The notes under the pieces were generated by a model. That model had not been told where the DNA came from, searched no databases, and saw nothing but the letters and a program-made list of their open reading frames with translations. Below are positions 8,676-19,576 of a stretch of 39,328 nucleotides of DNA, piece by piece. Both the position numbers and the translations under genes were made by a program. This stretch comes from Tissierellia bacterium (GTDB lineage Bacteria > Bacillota > Clostridia > Tissierellales > Tissierellaceae), in assembly GCA_012520755.1 (NCBI GenBank), contig JAAYNS010000096.1, positions 1 to 39,328 of the forward strand. Direction: 5' to 3'. The stretch's first letter is position 1, and each line of letters starts with the position of its first letter.

Positions 8676-11600
8676 ATGTCAAAAAAAATAGTATATTTAG
8701 GTCCATTTAACAATCAAAATAAAGAGAAACTAAAAAACAAGTGCATTTCTTATTTAAAAGACAATAAGGGTAAAAATTTCTATTATATTTTGCCTAATGG
8801 AGACTTATTAAAAAAGCATAGAAAAGAGTTCATTAAAGAAGTAGGTGCAGTTTTTGAATTAAATATATTTACATTTGATGATATAGTAAATAGCATTATT
8901 AATGACCATATACATAGAAGTATAGATGAACCTTTGAAAAAATTTATAGTCAGAAAGGTATTAAAATCTCTTAAGAATAAAGGAGCTTTATCTTATTATA
9001 ATGATTTCACTGATATGGAAGGATTTATAGAAGTATGTGTGGACATAATTAGAGAAATAAAAAGATCGCTTATTACACCAGATGAATTTATAAACAGATG
9101 TCCAAAGAGGCCTTATTATAAAGAAGTTGGTCTTATATACAAAGAATATGAAAAGCTTTTAATGAATAGAAACCTAACAGATAGGGAGAATGATTATTTT
9201 AATTGCATAAAGAAATTAAAAGATAATACAGACTATCTTTTAGATATTGATTTTGTTGTAATAGATGAGTTTTATGACTTTAGACCAATTGAAATGGAAA
9301 TTATTAAAGAACTATCTAATAAAGAAATAGATGTTTTTATAAATATACCATATAAGAGCTCTCAAAATAATCTAGTCTTAAATAATTGTATAGAAAAACT
9401 AAAGGATCTTGGTTTTGAAATAGAAAATATTGACTATAAGACAAGTAATGACATTGGCTTATTGGCTGATAAGCTTTTTAACAATGATAATAGCAAATTA
9501 ACTTATATGGATGAGGTTGAACTTCATAAATGCCCTTCCATATATATTGAGTTAAAAAAAGTATTTAGAGAAATAAAACGCCATCTTAGCAAAGGAGAAA
9601 ATTTAGATGATATGGCCATAGTTCTCCTAAATGATTCCTATAACAATAATCTATTTTTAATAGCTGAAGATGAAGAAATACCTCTTAAGAAAAGTAAAGA
9701 AATACCTATGAACAAAATTCCAATTATTAAAGAATTTTTGAATATTCTTAAGACTAAATTAACAGAAGGGGCAAAGGAAGATTTATTAAACAGGCTTAAG
9801 TCGGCTTATTTCCCAATAATAGATAATTCATTAAAGGATGAAATGGAGTATGCAATAAGGAAACTGAATTTTTCAAATTTATATGAACTAAAAAGTCTTA
9901 TAAATGACTCTAAAAGACTTGATATTGATAAGAGAATCATTGATAAGATACTTAGTCTGATACAAAAAGTGGAACTAGAATTTGCCTATCTTTTATTCGA
10001 GGACAAGATTTCTAACAGCAATGCAAAATTAATAGAATTAATCCACTACTATGATGCAGAGTCCATTATATTTAATAAATTCAGTAGGATTAAAGATAAT
10101 AATATCCTCTATAGAGACTTAATGGCTCTTCAAAAGCTTGAAGATATAATAAATAGATTAGAGGAAATAAATTTAATAGAAGAGTCAATTACACTAGAAG
10201 ATTATCTATTAGTTTTAGATGATTTTTGTAGGCAGGAAGAGATTATTGAAATGGATGAGGACTTAAATGGCTTGACTATCTTGAATCCAATAAATTCAAG
10301 AGGTTTAAAACATAAATTCCTCTTTGTTGTTGGTTTGTCCCAAGAGGAATATCCAAGACTAGACAATAGAAACTTTTTTTTGTCTGATGAAAACTATAAT
10401 GCCTTAAGGGAAATAGGTATAGATATTATGAATTATTATGAAAGATTCTCCAATGAAGCTTTAAAATTCTCGTCTCTAATATCATCTTGTACTCATTATC
10501 TATATCTCTCTTATAATGAAAACTCACTAGAAGAAGGTGAAAATATACCGTCTATGTTTTTAGACGAGATTTTGTCTAAAATAGACGGAGAAAAAGTCGA
10601 GGATAAGCTTAAATTTTCTACAATTGATTTAGACTATCTTATCAATAGTCCCCTAAACAGGATTACAAATAAAAAGGACCTTTTAAATACATTTTTGTAC
10701 AAATATTTTAATGATGAAATTGAAGAAAAGTATATTTCTCAATTCGTGAGTGCTTTTACAGATGAAATAAGGGAGATAAACACTATAGTTGATGTAGAGA
10801 TGGAAAGAATGACTGGAGATTTAAGCAAGTATAGTGGATTTTTAGATAATAATGAAATAAGAAGGATTTTAAGTGAAGAATTAAAAGATAAAGTATATTC
10901 TATTTCATATTTAGAAGGATATGCTAAGTGCCCATATTATTTTTTATTGCATAATTATTATAAAGTTGAGGAAATGGGAAGGGAAGCGGAAGATTATGAC
11001 AATCTAGATATTGGGTCCATTTACCATGAAGTCTTAAATCAATATTATAGAAAGTACAAACTGGATTTACTTAACAATAGGGACAACTTTGATATTGAAA
11101 AAACATTTGATTATATTAAAGAGTTAACACATAAGTATGCTTCTATGAAAGGATACAGTGTGGATAATATTAATGACAATCTACTAATAGAAAACATATA
11201 TAATAGGCTTAAAAACTTTATCATAATAGATATTACAAGAATCAAAGAATCTAAGGATAATATTTACCCATGGGAATTTGAAGTTGAATTTGGCAAAGAT
11301 AATCCTTTAATAATTCAAACTAATTATGGAGATGTGAAATTTAGAGGAAAAATTGATAGGGTTGATAAACTAGTAGATAAAGATAAATACGTAGTCATTG
11401 ACTATAAATCTTCTAGTTATGGGAAAAATGATTTAGAAAGTATAGAAAAAGGCTTGTCATTGCAATTGCCTGTTTATATTTTGTCTCAAGAAGACAGACA
11501 AGTAATAGCTGGAGTATATAGCATGATATCAAATGGAGAATACTATAATGCAGTGGGTGTTTTAGGTGAGGCTTCTTTTATAACCAAGAGACAAAAAGGA

Positions 11601-11777
11601 GCAGTGGAAAGTGAAGAGTGGAACAATATTTTGAAGAATACAAAGGATATTATAGGCAATATTGTTAGTGAAATAAACAATGGAAACTTTTCTGTAAGGC
11701 CATTGGAGTGCTCACCATATTGCCCTTATAAAGACATATGTAGGTATGAAAATATAGATGAGGAGGTGATGGGATAA
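8676..11777 (+). CDS. addB: ATP-dependent helicase-nuclease subunit AddB
   Basis: 1033 aa; AddB-type N-terminus; C-terminal PD-(D/E)XK nuclease (GKIDRVDKL...VVIDYKSS) with Fe-S staple YAKCPYYF ... CSPYCPYKDIC; followed by AddA. Confidence 0.9.
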   Translation: MSKKIVYLGPFNNQNKEKLKNKCISYLKDNKGKNFYYILPNGDLLKKHRKEFIKEVGAVFELNIFTFDDIVNSIINDHIHRSIDEPLKKFIVRKVLKSLKNKGALSYYNDFTDMEGFIEVCVDIIREIKRSLITPDEFINRCPKRPYYKEVGLIYKEYEKLLMNRNLTDRENDYFNCIKKLKDNTDYLLDIDFVVIDEFYDFRPIEMEIIKELSNKEIDVFINIPYKSSQNNLVLNNCIEKLKDLGFEIENIDYKTSNDIGLLADKLFNNDNSKLTYMDEVELHKCPSIYIELKKVFREIKRHLSKGENLDDMAIVLLNDSYNNNLFLIAEDEEIPLKKSKEIPMNKIPIIKEFLNILKTKLTEGAKEDLLNRLKSAYFPIIDNSLKDEMEYAIRKLNFSNLYELKSLINDSKRLDIDKRIIDKILSLIQKVELEFAYLLFEDKISNSNAKLIELIHYYDAESIIFNKFSRIKDNNILYRDLMALQKLEDIINRLEEINLIEESITLEDYLLVLDDFCRQEEIIEMDEDLNGLTILNPINSRGLKHKFLFVVGLSQEEYPRLDNRNFFLSDENYNALREIGIDIMNYYERFSNEALKFSSLISSCTHYLYLSYNENSLEEGENIPSMFLDEILSKIDGEKVEDKLKFSTIDLDYLINSPLNRITNKKDLLNTFLYKYFNDEIEEKYISQFVSAFTDEIREINTIVDVEMERMTGDLSKYSGFLDNNEIRRILSEELKDKVYSISYLEGYAKCPYYFLLHNYYKVEEMGREAEDYDNLDIGSIYHEVLNQYYRKYKLDLLNNRDNFDIEKTFDYIKELTHKYASMKGYSVDNINDNLLIENIYNRLKNFIIIDITRIKESKDNIYPWEFEVEFGKDNPLIIQTNYGDVKFRGKIDRVDKLVDKDKYVVIDYKSSSYGKNDLESIEKGLSLQLPVYILSQEDRQVIAGVYSMISNGEYYNAVGVLGEASFITKRQKGAVESEEWNNILKNTKDIIGNIVSEINNGNFSVRPLECSPYCPYKDICRYENIDEEVMG

Positions 11778-14700
11778 TGGATCCACAAATTGAAGCAATT
11801 GAGACAATAGACAGGTCTGTAGCAGTAAATGCTGGTGCGGGAACAGGTAAAACTAAGGTTTTGACAGAAAGATTTGTTTATATTTTGGAAAATGGAGACT
11901 TAGAAGAAGGAAAGGAAGTAGAATCCATTGTTGCCATTACTTTCACTAAGAAAGCTACCCAAGAGATGATTGAAAGAATTCGAGCTGAAATAAGGAAGAA
12001 CTTTTACAAGGGGAACAAGTGGACGAGATTCTATAGAGATATGGAAAAGGCTAACATTTCAACAATTCACTCCTTCTGTGGTAAAATTTTGAGAGAAAAT
12101 CCCATGGAGGCAAAAGTAGACCCATTATTTGATGTATTAGATGAATCAAAATCAATAGGGCTTCTAAATAATAGTATAGTTGAAGCTATAAATATAGGTT
12201 TAAATGATAAGAACTTATATGATTTTATCTTGTTATTAAATGAGTTTAAGATTGAAAATCTTACTAATGATATTTGTGATTTATATAATAATATTAGGAC
12301 TGTAGGTTTATCTTTTGAAGAAGTAAAGAAGCTAAGCTTGGACTATATTGACAGCCTAACAATTCAAAAAGAAGATTTGAAAATTATTAAGGACAATATT
12401 GTTTATTTACAGGGAAAACTTACAAAGAGAAGTAAAATAGTTAAGCTTGTCGATGATCCTATATGGGTTAAATTTAAGGATGATGAATATCAAGAAGAAG
12501 AAATATTTGAGATTCTTGAGTATTTAAAAAGCAATTTAGGAACCAGTAAAAATGAGGCTGATAGAATAGAAGTTATAGAAAATACTATAGCTAGAGTTTT
12601 ACTTTGCAAGGAAAAACTCTATAGATGGGCCTATATATGCTTACTAGATTTATTAATCGAAATAGACCAGGTATACACTAATAAGAAGAGTGAAATAAGC
12701 TCATTTGATTATGATGATTTGCAATTAAAGGTTTTGCGTCTATTAGATAATAAGGATATTAGAGAAAAATATCAAAATAAATTTAAATATATAATGATAG
12801 ATGAATTTCAGGATACTAATGAAGTGCAAAAAAGTATATTTTATAAACTTTCATCTAGGGATAGGATATTAGACTTAAACAATTTGTTTGTAGTTGGAGA
12901 CCCGAAACAGTCCATATATGGCTTTAGAGGTGCAGATATTGATGTGTTTTATCAGGTGCTTGATGATGTTGAAAAGACAACAGGGGAAAAATGTATAACA
13001 CTATCAAAGAATTATAGGACTGTAAATACAGTAATGGATTTTATTAATGATATTTTTGAAAAACTAATGCTTGGAAAATATGAACCATTAGATCCATTTC
13101 ACACTTCTGAAAATAAAATTGACATTGAAATATTAGAAAACCCTGAATTTGAGGCAGGAACCGAAGACTCTATTAAGTATGAAGCAAATCTAATTGCAAA
13201 AAGAATTAGAAAGCTTGTAGAGGATAAAGAGTATAGGTATGGGGATATTGCTTTGCTATTTAGGGCAACTACTAAAAATCATTACTATGAAGAAGCTATG
13301 AGAAAATATAATATTCCATATTATAATACAAGCAGCAGACAATTTTTTAAGAAACAAGAAATACTTGATATGATAAACGCTCTTAAGTCTATTAGCAATC
13401 CATATGATCTTATATCTACTATTGGATTTTTTAGGGGGCCAATGATAAATTTATCAGATGAGACTATATTTTTTATATTAAGAAACAAGAAGACAACTCT
13501 TTATAATGTCCTAGGAGATTATATAATGTCAGAATCAGATAATCTTGCTTATGAAGAATTAGAAAAAGTGAAGAATGCAAAGAAGATATTAGATTATTTT
13601 TATAGTATAAAGGATATATGCAATCCATCATACTTACTAAACAAATTAATTGAAAAGACTTATTTTATTGAGGGACAGCTCCTTAAAATTGATGGGAAAC
13701 AAGCAGTTGCAAATATATATAAGTTTGTTGATTTACTAGAAAAATTTGAGGGAGAGAATAGAGCTAGCTTAGAGGACTTTATAGATTATATAGATTTACT
13801 AAAGGATAAATTTGAATCAGAAGGGATAATAAACTCTGAGGATTCAAATGTAGTAAATTTGCTTACTATTCATAAATCAAAAGGCTTGCAATTTCCTGTA
13901 GTCATAATACCAGAAATGGCTAGGGACATAAGAAGCATATATCCTAGATTTCTATTTAGTAAGGATATGGGACTAGGAATTAAGACAGATGAAAACAGGG
14001 CAATATATGATTTAATAAGGTTGGATAAGGATAAGCGAGAAAAAGAAGAGTCCAAAAGAGTTCTTTATGTTGCTATGACGCGAGCTAAAGAAATGCTTAT
14101 AATTGCTGGACAAGGTAATAATAAAGGCTTTAAAGCAATGATTGGAGAAAAGTTAAATCCCGATTATTTTAGAGAAATAAGGGAAGTAGATATAAGTATA
14201 AAAGAAAGTCAAAAGATTAGAAAGGTTACGCATAGGTGTTCTAATGAAGATGATAAAGACTATATCCCTTTAATCCAGGTTAAAAAATTACCTACTCAAA
14301 AAATTGAGAGATTTAATATAAGTCAATACTTAGAGTTTAAAAAATGTAAACGTAGTTACTATTTGAATCATTATAAAAAGTTCAACTTAACTGAGACAAT
14401 TGAGGTTGATGCAATTCAATTTGATGAAGTTGATAATAATGATAAATCATATTTTTCATCTATAAACAAGGGGAATATTATTCACAAGTTCTGTGAACTT
14501 TATGAGTTCGATATGGACAAGAAAGAGATTTTAACTAAAATATCAAGAGATTACAATATATTATTAAATGATGAAGCTTATATTGAATTAGAACCTTATA
14601 TAAATAATTATACAAAATATATACAATCTAAGGAATATGATAAAGTATATAAAGAAAAACAGTTTTACATTTCATTAGATAATGGCTATATTTCTGGTAT

Positions 14701-15061
14701 AATCGACCGAATAAATATACTAAACAATAGGATAGAGATAGTCGATATTAAGACAAATAGACTAAAAGATAAGGAAGAATTAATAAAATACTATGAGCCA
14801 CAACTAATCTTTTATGCTTATGCAGTTGAAAAGGTATTAGGTCAAAGGGTAAATAAGGCTAGTATACTTTTCTTGGAAAATGGGGAAGAAGTTGATATTG
14901 ATTTATCGGAAGAATCAATGGATACCCTAATCACAGATGTAATAGAATTCATAAGGTTTGTGCAGGGAAATAGTGAAATTAAAGATTTCCTTCCAAGTAA
15001 AGAATGTTACAATAATTGCAAGAATAGAAATCTATGTAGAAAAATGAATGCTATATCTTAG
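11777..15061 (+). CDS. addA: ATP-dependent helicase-nuclease subunit AddA (UvrD-like helicase + PD-(D/E)XK nuclease)
   Basis: Walker A NAGAGTGKT, DEFQDTNEVQ, VGDPKQSIYGFRGAD, LLTIHKSKGLQFPVV, VAMTRAKEML, nuclease GIIDRI...IVDIKTNR; 1-nt overlap with addB stop (TAATG). Confidence 0.93.
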   Translation: MDPQIEAIETIDRSVAVNAGAGTGKTKVLTERFVYILENGDLEEGKEVESIVAITFTKKATQEMIERIRAEIRKNFYKGNKWTRFYRDMEKANISTIHSFCGKILRENPMEAKVDPLFDVLDESKSIGLLNNSIVEAINIGLNDKNLYDFILLLNEFKIENLTNDICDLYNNIRTVGLSFEEVKKLSLDYIDSLTIQKEDLKIIKDNIVYLQGKLTKRSKIVKLVDDPIWVKFKDDEYQEEEIFEILEYLKSNLGTSKNEADRIEVIENTIARVLLCKEKLYRWAYICLLDLLIEIDQVYTNKKSEISSFDYDDLQLKVLRLLDNKDIREKYQNKFKYIMIDEFQDTNEVQKSIFYKLSSRDRILDLNNLFVVGDPKQSIYGFRGADIDVFYQVLDDVEKTTGEKCITLSKNYRTVNTVMDFINDIFEKLMLGKYEPLDPFHTSENKIDIEILENPEFEAGTEDSIKYEANLIAKRIRKLVEDKEYRYGDIALLFRATTKNHYYEEAMRKYNIPYYNTSSRQFFKKQEILDMINALKSISNPYDLISTIGFFRGPMINLSDETIFFILRNKKTTLYNVLGDYIMSESDNLAYEELEKVKNAKKILDYFYSIKDICNPSYLLNKLIEKTYFIEGQLLKIDGKQAVANIYKFVDLLEKFEGENRASLEDFIDYIDLLKDKFESEGIINSEDSNVVNLLTIHKSKGLQFPVVIIPEMARDIRSIYPRFLFSKDMGLGIKTDENRAIYDLIRLDKDKREKEESKRVLYVAMTRAKEMLIIAGQGNNKGFKAMIGEKLNPDYFREIREVDISIKESQKIRKVTHRCSNEDDKDYIPLIQVKKLPTQKIERFNISQYLEFKKCKRSYYLNHYKKFNLTETIEVDAIQFDEVDNNDKSYFSSINKGNIIHKFCELYEFDMDKKEILTKISRDYNILLNDEAYIELEPYINNYTKYIQSKEYDKVYKEKQFYISLDNGYISGIIDRINILNNRIEIVDIKTNRLKDKEELIKYYEPQLIFYAYAVEKVLGQRVNKASILFLENGEEVDIDLSEESMDTLITDVIEFIRFVQGNSEIKDFLPSKECYNNCKNRNLCRKMNAIS

Positions 15062-15082
15062 TGGATATAGCATTCATTTTTC
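15042..15082. terminator. bidirectional terminator between convergent addA and MFS gene
   Basis: AAATGAATGCTATATC ... GATATAGCATTCATTTTT; overlaps both gene ends. Confidence 0.85.
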
Positions 15083-16228
15083 TATTTCATTAAATCTAGA
15101 CAGACTACTTACAAGGAATAATCCAATTGCACAGGATATAGATGCAATTAATATTGCAAGTTTGAACCCACCAGCATTATATATTATAGAGCCAACAATT
15201 GAATAGAATGTAACTGTTAAGGCGTTTATCATATAAAAGATATTCATAAAAGCAGCTCGGTTATCAGGTGTAATTTCAGATGCATATGCTTGGTAGGTAG
15301 TCCAACCGCCATCTAAGCCTATAGTAAATAATGAAGCAAACAAAACTATAAATCCAAGTTTGTTTATGACTAATATTGAAGAAATTGATACAAGCATAAT
15401 AGCAAACAATATTTTAGCTAATTTAAGCTTGCCTATTCTATCAGAATATAATGCTGAAAAAGTTATACCTAGGATTGTACCAACATATATTGCCGTATAT
15501 ACAAGGCCTATCTTAGGTTGTGATAAAGAGAATTCATTAGACAAATACAAACTCAAGTAATTCAACAATAGAGTAGGCCCTGTTGAAATAAAGAATAAGG
15601 ATGCAAAGATCATCTTGTTTTTCTTCTCCTTAAGTATACTTACAAAGGCAGATTTATCAACCTTAGTGCTAGAATTAATCTGTGTTTCTGGAAGTTTAAA
15701 TAATAGTATTAAAGCTATTAATCCTAATATTGCTAATGGTAAGTATACACTATACAATTTATTTGTCTTACTAATTATGCTTGTTGCATAAATTGGTGCA
15801 ACAAAACACGCTAATCCAAATGCAATCCTTAGTATTCCTGAAGCTTTACCCCTATTAGTATAATCTATAAATTCGGATATATATGATAATGCTGTACCAC
15901 TTAGGGAATAATATCCAAGACCAATAAATATTCGACCAAATGCAAATGCTATTGGATTAGTGGAAAATCCAGCTACAAAACAACCAAGTAGAAAGACTAT
16001 TAATGCAAATTTTATTAATCTTTTTTTACCATGTCTATCAGCTAAAACTCCTAAATAAGGTACTAATATAGCCACTGCTGAATAACCAAGACTAAACCGT
16101 ATAACTAAACTTTCGTCAATACTAAAATGTTGGGATAAAAATGGTGCTAATATTCCAATCAAATTCATTTCTACAGATATAACAAATTGAATAATAAATG
16201 TTGTAATAAAAATAAGTAATTGATTCAT
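15074..16228 (-). CDS. major facilitator superfamily (MFS) transporter
   Basis: About 12 hydrophobic segments; loop GVLADRHGKKRL (MFS motif A) and ALYSDRIGKLKL; start at 16228 with RBS AGGAGG. Confidence 0.88.
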   Translation of the reverse strand: MNQLLIFITTFIIQFVISVEMNLIGILAPFLSQHFSIDESLVIRFSLGYSAVAILVPYLGVLADRHGKKRLIKFALIVFLLGCFVAGFSTNPIAFAFGRIFIGLGYYSLSGTALSYISEFIDYTNRGKASGILRIAFGLACFVAPIYATSIISKTNKLYSVYLPLAILGLIALILLFKLPETQINSSTKVDKSAFVSILKEKKNKMIFASLFFISTGPTLLLNYLSLYLSNEFSLSQPKIGLVYTAIYVGTILGITFSALYSDRIGKLKLAKILFAIMLVSISSILVINKLGFIVLFASLFTIGLDGGWTTYQAYASEITPDNRAAFMNIFYMINALTVTFYSIVGSIIYNAGGFKLAILIASISCAIGLFLVSSLSRFNEIEK

Positions 16229-16343
16229 AAGTCCTCCTATGTAAAAGTACAAATAATTGTAAAAAAGTACTTTATTATGTATAATAATCAGTTGTAAGCT
16301 ATCGAAGCTTATTATACCACAAAGGATAAAAAGGAGTGAGTAA

Positions 16344-18071
16344 ATGTTAAAAAGATTTATTGCTTATTATAAACCACATAAAAAGTTATTCTATATAGAT
16401 ATGTTTTTTGCGTTTTTAATGTCTGTATTAGATTTAATATTTCCGTTGTACTCTAGAAATATGATTAACCATGTTATACCTAATGGGCAAATGGATATAC
16501 TCTTTAAAGCTTCAATAACAATGGCTATCTTATTTATTATTAGATACATTAGTAACTATATAGTTGCATATTGGGGCCATGTGTTAGGGGTTAGAATAGA
16601 ACATGATATGAGGAAAGATATATTTAGCCATTTGCAAACTTTATCTCTTAGCTATTATGATAACACTAAAACAGGCCATATTATGTCAAGAATAGTAAAT
16701 GATTTAAGGGATATAACTGAGCTTGCCCATCATGGACCTGAAAACATATTTATATCTTTTACAATGCTAGTAGGTTCTTTTATAGTCTTATTTAAAATTG
16801 AATGGAGATTAACACTAATATTATTCACATTTATACCAATAATGGTAATATTCCTTTTGAAACGTAAAAATAGTATGGAAGACTCTTTTAGAGAAATTCG
16901 TAAAAAGATTGCAAACATAAATTCTCAACTGGAGAATAGTATATCAGGAGTCAGAGTTTCCAAATCTTTTACTAATGAGGATTATGAAATTGAGAAATTT
17001 GAAGATAGTAACCAAGAATACTCTGAAGCTAGAAGAGTGTCATATAAGATAATGGCTGAATATTTGGCTGGTATGGGGATAATAACAAATATGCTAAACT
17101 TAATTGTTATATCAGTAGGGGGCTATTTAGTTTATATTGATGCTATTACTGTAGGTGATTTGTTTGCATATACATTGTATGTAAATTATTTTATGCAACC
17201 AATTAGAAGATTAACTGAATTTCAACAACAATTACAGGATGGTAAATCTGGATTTGTAAGATTTGTAGAAGTTATGGAAATAAAACCAGACATAGTTGAC
17301 AAGAAAGAAGCCATTGAACTAAAAGAGATTGAGGGAAATATAGAGTTCAACAATGTAATATTCAGTTATAACGAGGGGGAAGATAAGGTTTTGTCAGATA
17401 TTAATTTTAAGATTGATGCTGGAAAAACCATTGCCTTAGTTGGACCTTCAGGAGCTGGAAAGACAACTCTTTGTCATTTAATTCCTCGTTTCTATGATAT
17501 AAGTAGTGGCAGTATTAAAATCGATGGTATTGATATAAGGGATGTAACATTAAAATCCTTAAGAGAAAACATAGGATTGGTGCAACAAGAAGTGTTTTTG
17601 TTTACTGGAACTGTTAAAGAGAATATCTTATATGGAAGACCTAATGCTAGTGATAAAGAAATAATTGAAGCTGCAAAAAATGCTAGTATTCATGATTTTA
17701 TTCTAACTTTACCATATGGTTATGAAACATATGTAGGAGAGAAAGGTGTAAAGCTATCAGGTGGTCAAAAGCAAAGGATATCAATAGCTAGGTTATTTCT
17801 TAAAAATCCACCTATCCTAATACTTGATGAAGCTACTTCTGCTTTAGATAACAAGACGGAAGTTGCCATACAAGCTTCCCTTGATGAGCTATCACAAGGT
17901 AGAACTTCATTAGTTATAGCCCATAGATTATCTACTATAAAGAATGCCGATGAGATATTGGTCCTCACTAATGAAGGAATTGTAGAAAGTGGGAATCATG
18001 AAACACTTATAGCTAATGGGAAAATTTACGCAAACTTGTATAATTCTCAGTTTGGTGATCTAAATAATTAA
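16344..18071 (+). CDS. ABC transporter, permease-ATPase fusion (MsbA/LmrA/BmrA-type exporter)
   Basis: N-terminal TMD; Walker A GPSGAGKTT, LSGGQKQRISIARLF, LILDEATSALD, H-loop IAHRLSTI. Confidence 0.93.
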   Translation: MLKRFIAYYKPHKKLFYIDMFFAFLMSVLDLIFPLYSRNMINHVIPNGQMDILFKASITMAILFIIRYISNYIVAYWGHVLGVRIEHDMRKDIFSHLQTLSLSYYDNTKTGHIMSRIVNDLRDITELAHHGPENIFISFTMLVGSFIVLFKIEWRLTLILFTFIPIMVIFLLKRKNSMEDSFREIRKKIANINSQLENSISGVRVSKSFTNEDYEIEKFEDSNQEYSEARRVSYKIMAEYLAGMGIITNMLNLIVISVGGYLVYIDAITVGDLFAYTLYVNYFMQPIRRLTEFQQQLQDGKSGFVRFVEVMEIKPDIVDKKEAIELKEIEGNIEFNNVIFSYNEGEDKVLSDINFKIDAGKTIALVGPSGAGKTTLCHLIPRFYDISSGSIKIDGIDIRDVTLKSLRENIGLVQQEVFLFTGTVKENILYGRPNASDKEIIEAAKNASIHDFILTLPYGYETYVGEKGVKLSGGQKQRISIARLFLKNPPILILDEATSALDNKTEVAIQASLDELSQGRTSLVIAHRLSTIKNADEILVLTNEGIVESGNHETLIANGKIYANLYNSQFGDLNN

Positions 18072-18146
18072 ATAGTGTCAGATTAATCCTTCTTCACATA
18101 TTATATTATGATATGAGTTGAACATGATTATATGGGAGGTTATATT

Positions 18147-18485
18147 ATGAATTGGGATTATCCTGAACTGTATTACAAAATCTATCCAAAATTATTAGAA
18201 TCTTTAGATGAACATTTAGGGCCTGACTGTTCTTTTGATAGCATATCAGAAGTAGAAGCTCAAATCATCGTTGATGATGTATATAAAAAACTAGCAAAAG
18301 AATGTCCAGAAATAAATACAGATCCCTTAGATAGAAGGAGAAAAGGCAGAAGTAATATTTCACAAACTTATTATGGGAGGAGCAGACTTGTTAGAGATTT
18401 AATATCGATTTTGTTGATTTCAGAGTTATTAAGAAGAAATAGAGGCAACAATATTTATCGAAATCCATATTTTTACCTTTATTAA
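18147..18485 (+). CDS. conserved hypothetical protein
   Basis: 112-aa ORF; RBS GGGAGG upstream of ATG 18147; followed by a terminator. No recognised domain. Confidence 0.65.
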   Translation: MNWDYPELYYKIYPKLLESLDEHLGPDCSFDSISEVEAQIIVDDVYKKLAKECPEINTDPLDRRRKGRSNISQTYYGRSRLVRDLISILLISELLRRNRGNNIYRNPYFYLY

Positions 18486-18508
18486 TAGGCTTAGTAAGCC
18501 TATTTTTC
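18484..18508 (+). terminator. intrinsic terminator
   Basis: AATAGGCTTAGTAAGCCTATTTTT. Confidence 0.75.
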
Positions 18509-18606
18509 TTATGATAAAATGTAAGCTATTGTAATTATATTGTAACTAATACTTATTGTTGATATTATAATATATAGATATATAATACACCTAGGAGGGA
18601 CTTATA

Positions 18607-19512
18607 GTGAGAAATAAACAGAGGGTTAAAAAGAATAGACGAAGAATTGTTTTCTCTATAATAACAATTATTGTTTTTACTGCAATTGTATTTGGAAATT
18701 CAATAATAGATAATTATTTGCAAAAAAATACAGTGGAAGCAGTAAATATGGAAAAAACCCTGAACTTAATGTATAAAGAGAATCCTATAAATATAGAAAT
18801 AGATAAGGCAATTGAATCCTATGTAAAAGACAAAGCAGATATGTATCTAAGTGAACAGCGAGAAAAACAAGCAGCAGCGGAAGAAGAAAGAGTTGCGGAG
18901 GAAAATGGCAAAATTGCTTATCTAACATTTGATGATGGGCCTTCTTTGACAGTAACTCCTCAAATACTAGATATCTTAGATGAATATGATATAAAAGCCA
19001 CCTTCTTTCCTATTGGTTATATGGCTAAAAGACACCCGGGTATTCTGAAGATGACATATGACAAAGGACACAGCATAGGTAATCACACTTATTCTCACAA
19101 TTACGGTTATATTTATAGGAGTTCTAAAAATTTATTGAATGATTTGAAAAAAGCAGATGACCTGTATAATGAAATTCTTGGGAAAGACTTTAGTTCAAGA
19201 TTAATGAGATTTCCTGGGGGTTCCTTTGGCAAGGAACATTATATAAAGGCTGTAACAGAGGCAGGGTATTTGTACTTTGATTGGAATGCCTTAAATGGGG
19301 ATGCTGAGGGTTTAGATATTCCTAAAGAAAGACTTGTTTCCAGACTGAAACAAACTTCTAAAAACAAGGACGAGCTGATTGTGTTAATGCATGATACTGA
19401 TCAAAAGTCAACAACGGTAGATGCTCTAAGAGATATTATTGATTACTTGAAATCTGAAGGATACATTTTTAGAACATTAGATCATTATATTGAAGCAAAT
19501 TATGAAGAATAG
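18607..19512 (+). CDS. polysaccharide deacetylase family protein (NodB homology domain), membrane anchored
   Basis: N-terminal TM helix; TFDDGPS, HSIGNHTYSH, RFPGGSFG, LIVLMHD; GTG start after AGGAGGG. Confidence 0.92.
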   Translation: MRNKQRVKKNRRRIVFSIITIIVFTAIVFGNSIIDNYLQKNTVEAVNMEKTLNLMYKENPINIEIDKAIESYVKDKADMYLSEQREKQAAAEEERVAEENGKIAYLTFDDGPSLTVTPQILDILDEYDIKATFFPIGYMAKRHPGILKMTYDKGHSIGNHTYSHNYGYIYRSSKNLLNDLKKADDLYNEILGKDFSSRLMRFPGGSFGKEHYIKAVTEAGYLYFDWNALNGDAEGLDIPKERLVSRLKQTSKNKDELIVLMHDTDQKSTTVDALRDIIDYLKSEGYIFRTLDHYIEANYEE

Positions 19513-19576
19513 ATGACATTAGTAGTACAAAATGATATTATGATAATGGTTAAAACCATAGATTGGAGTGAAGTAA

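Noticed and set aside
16292-16315. TAAGCT-ATCGA-AGCTTA palindrome in the MFS/ABC divergent region
   Set aside because: Short AT-rich inverted repeat; could be an operator but there is not enough support to report.
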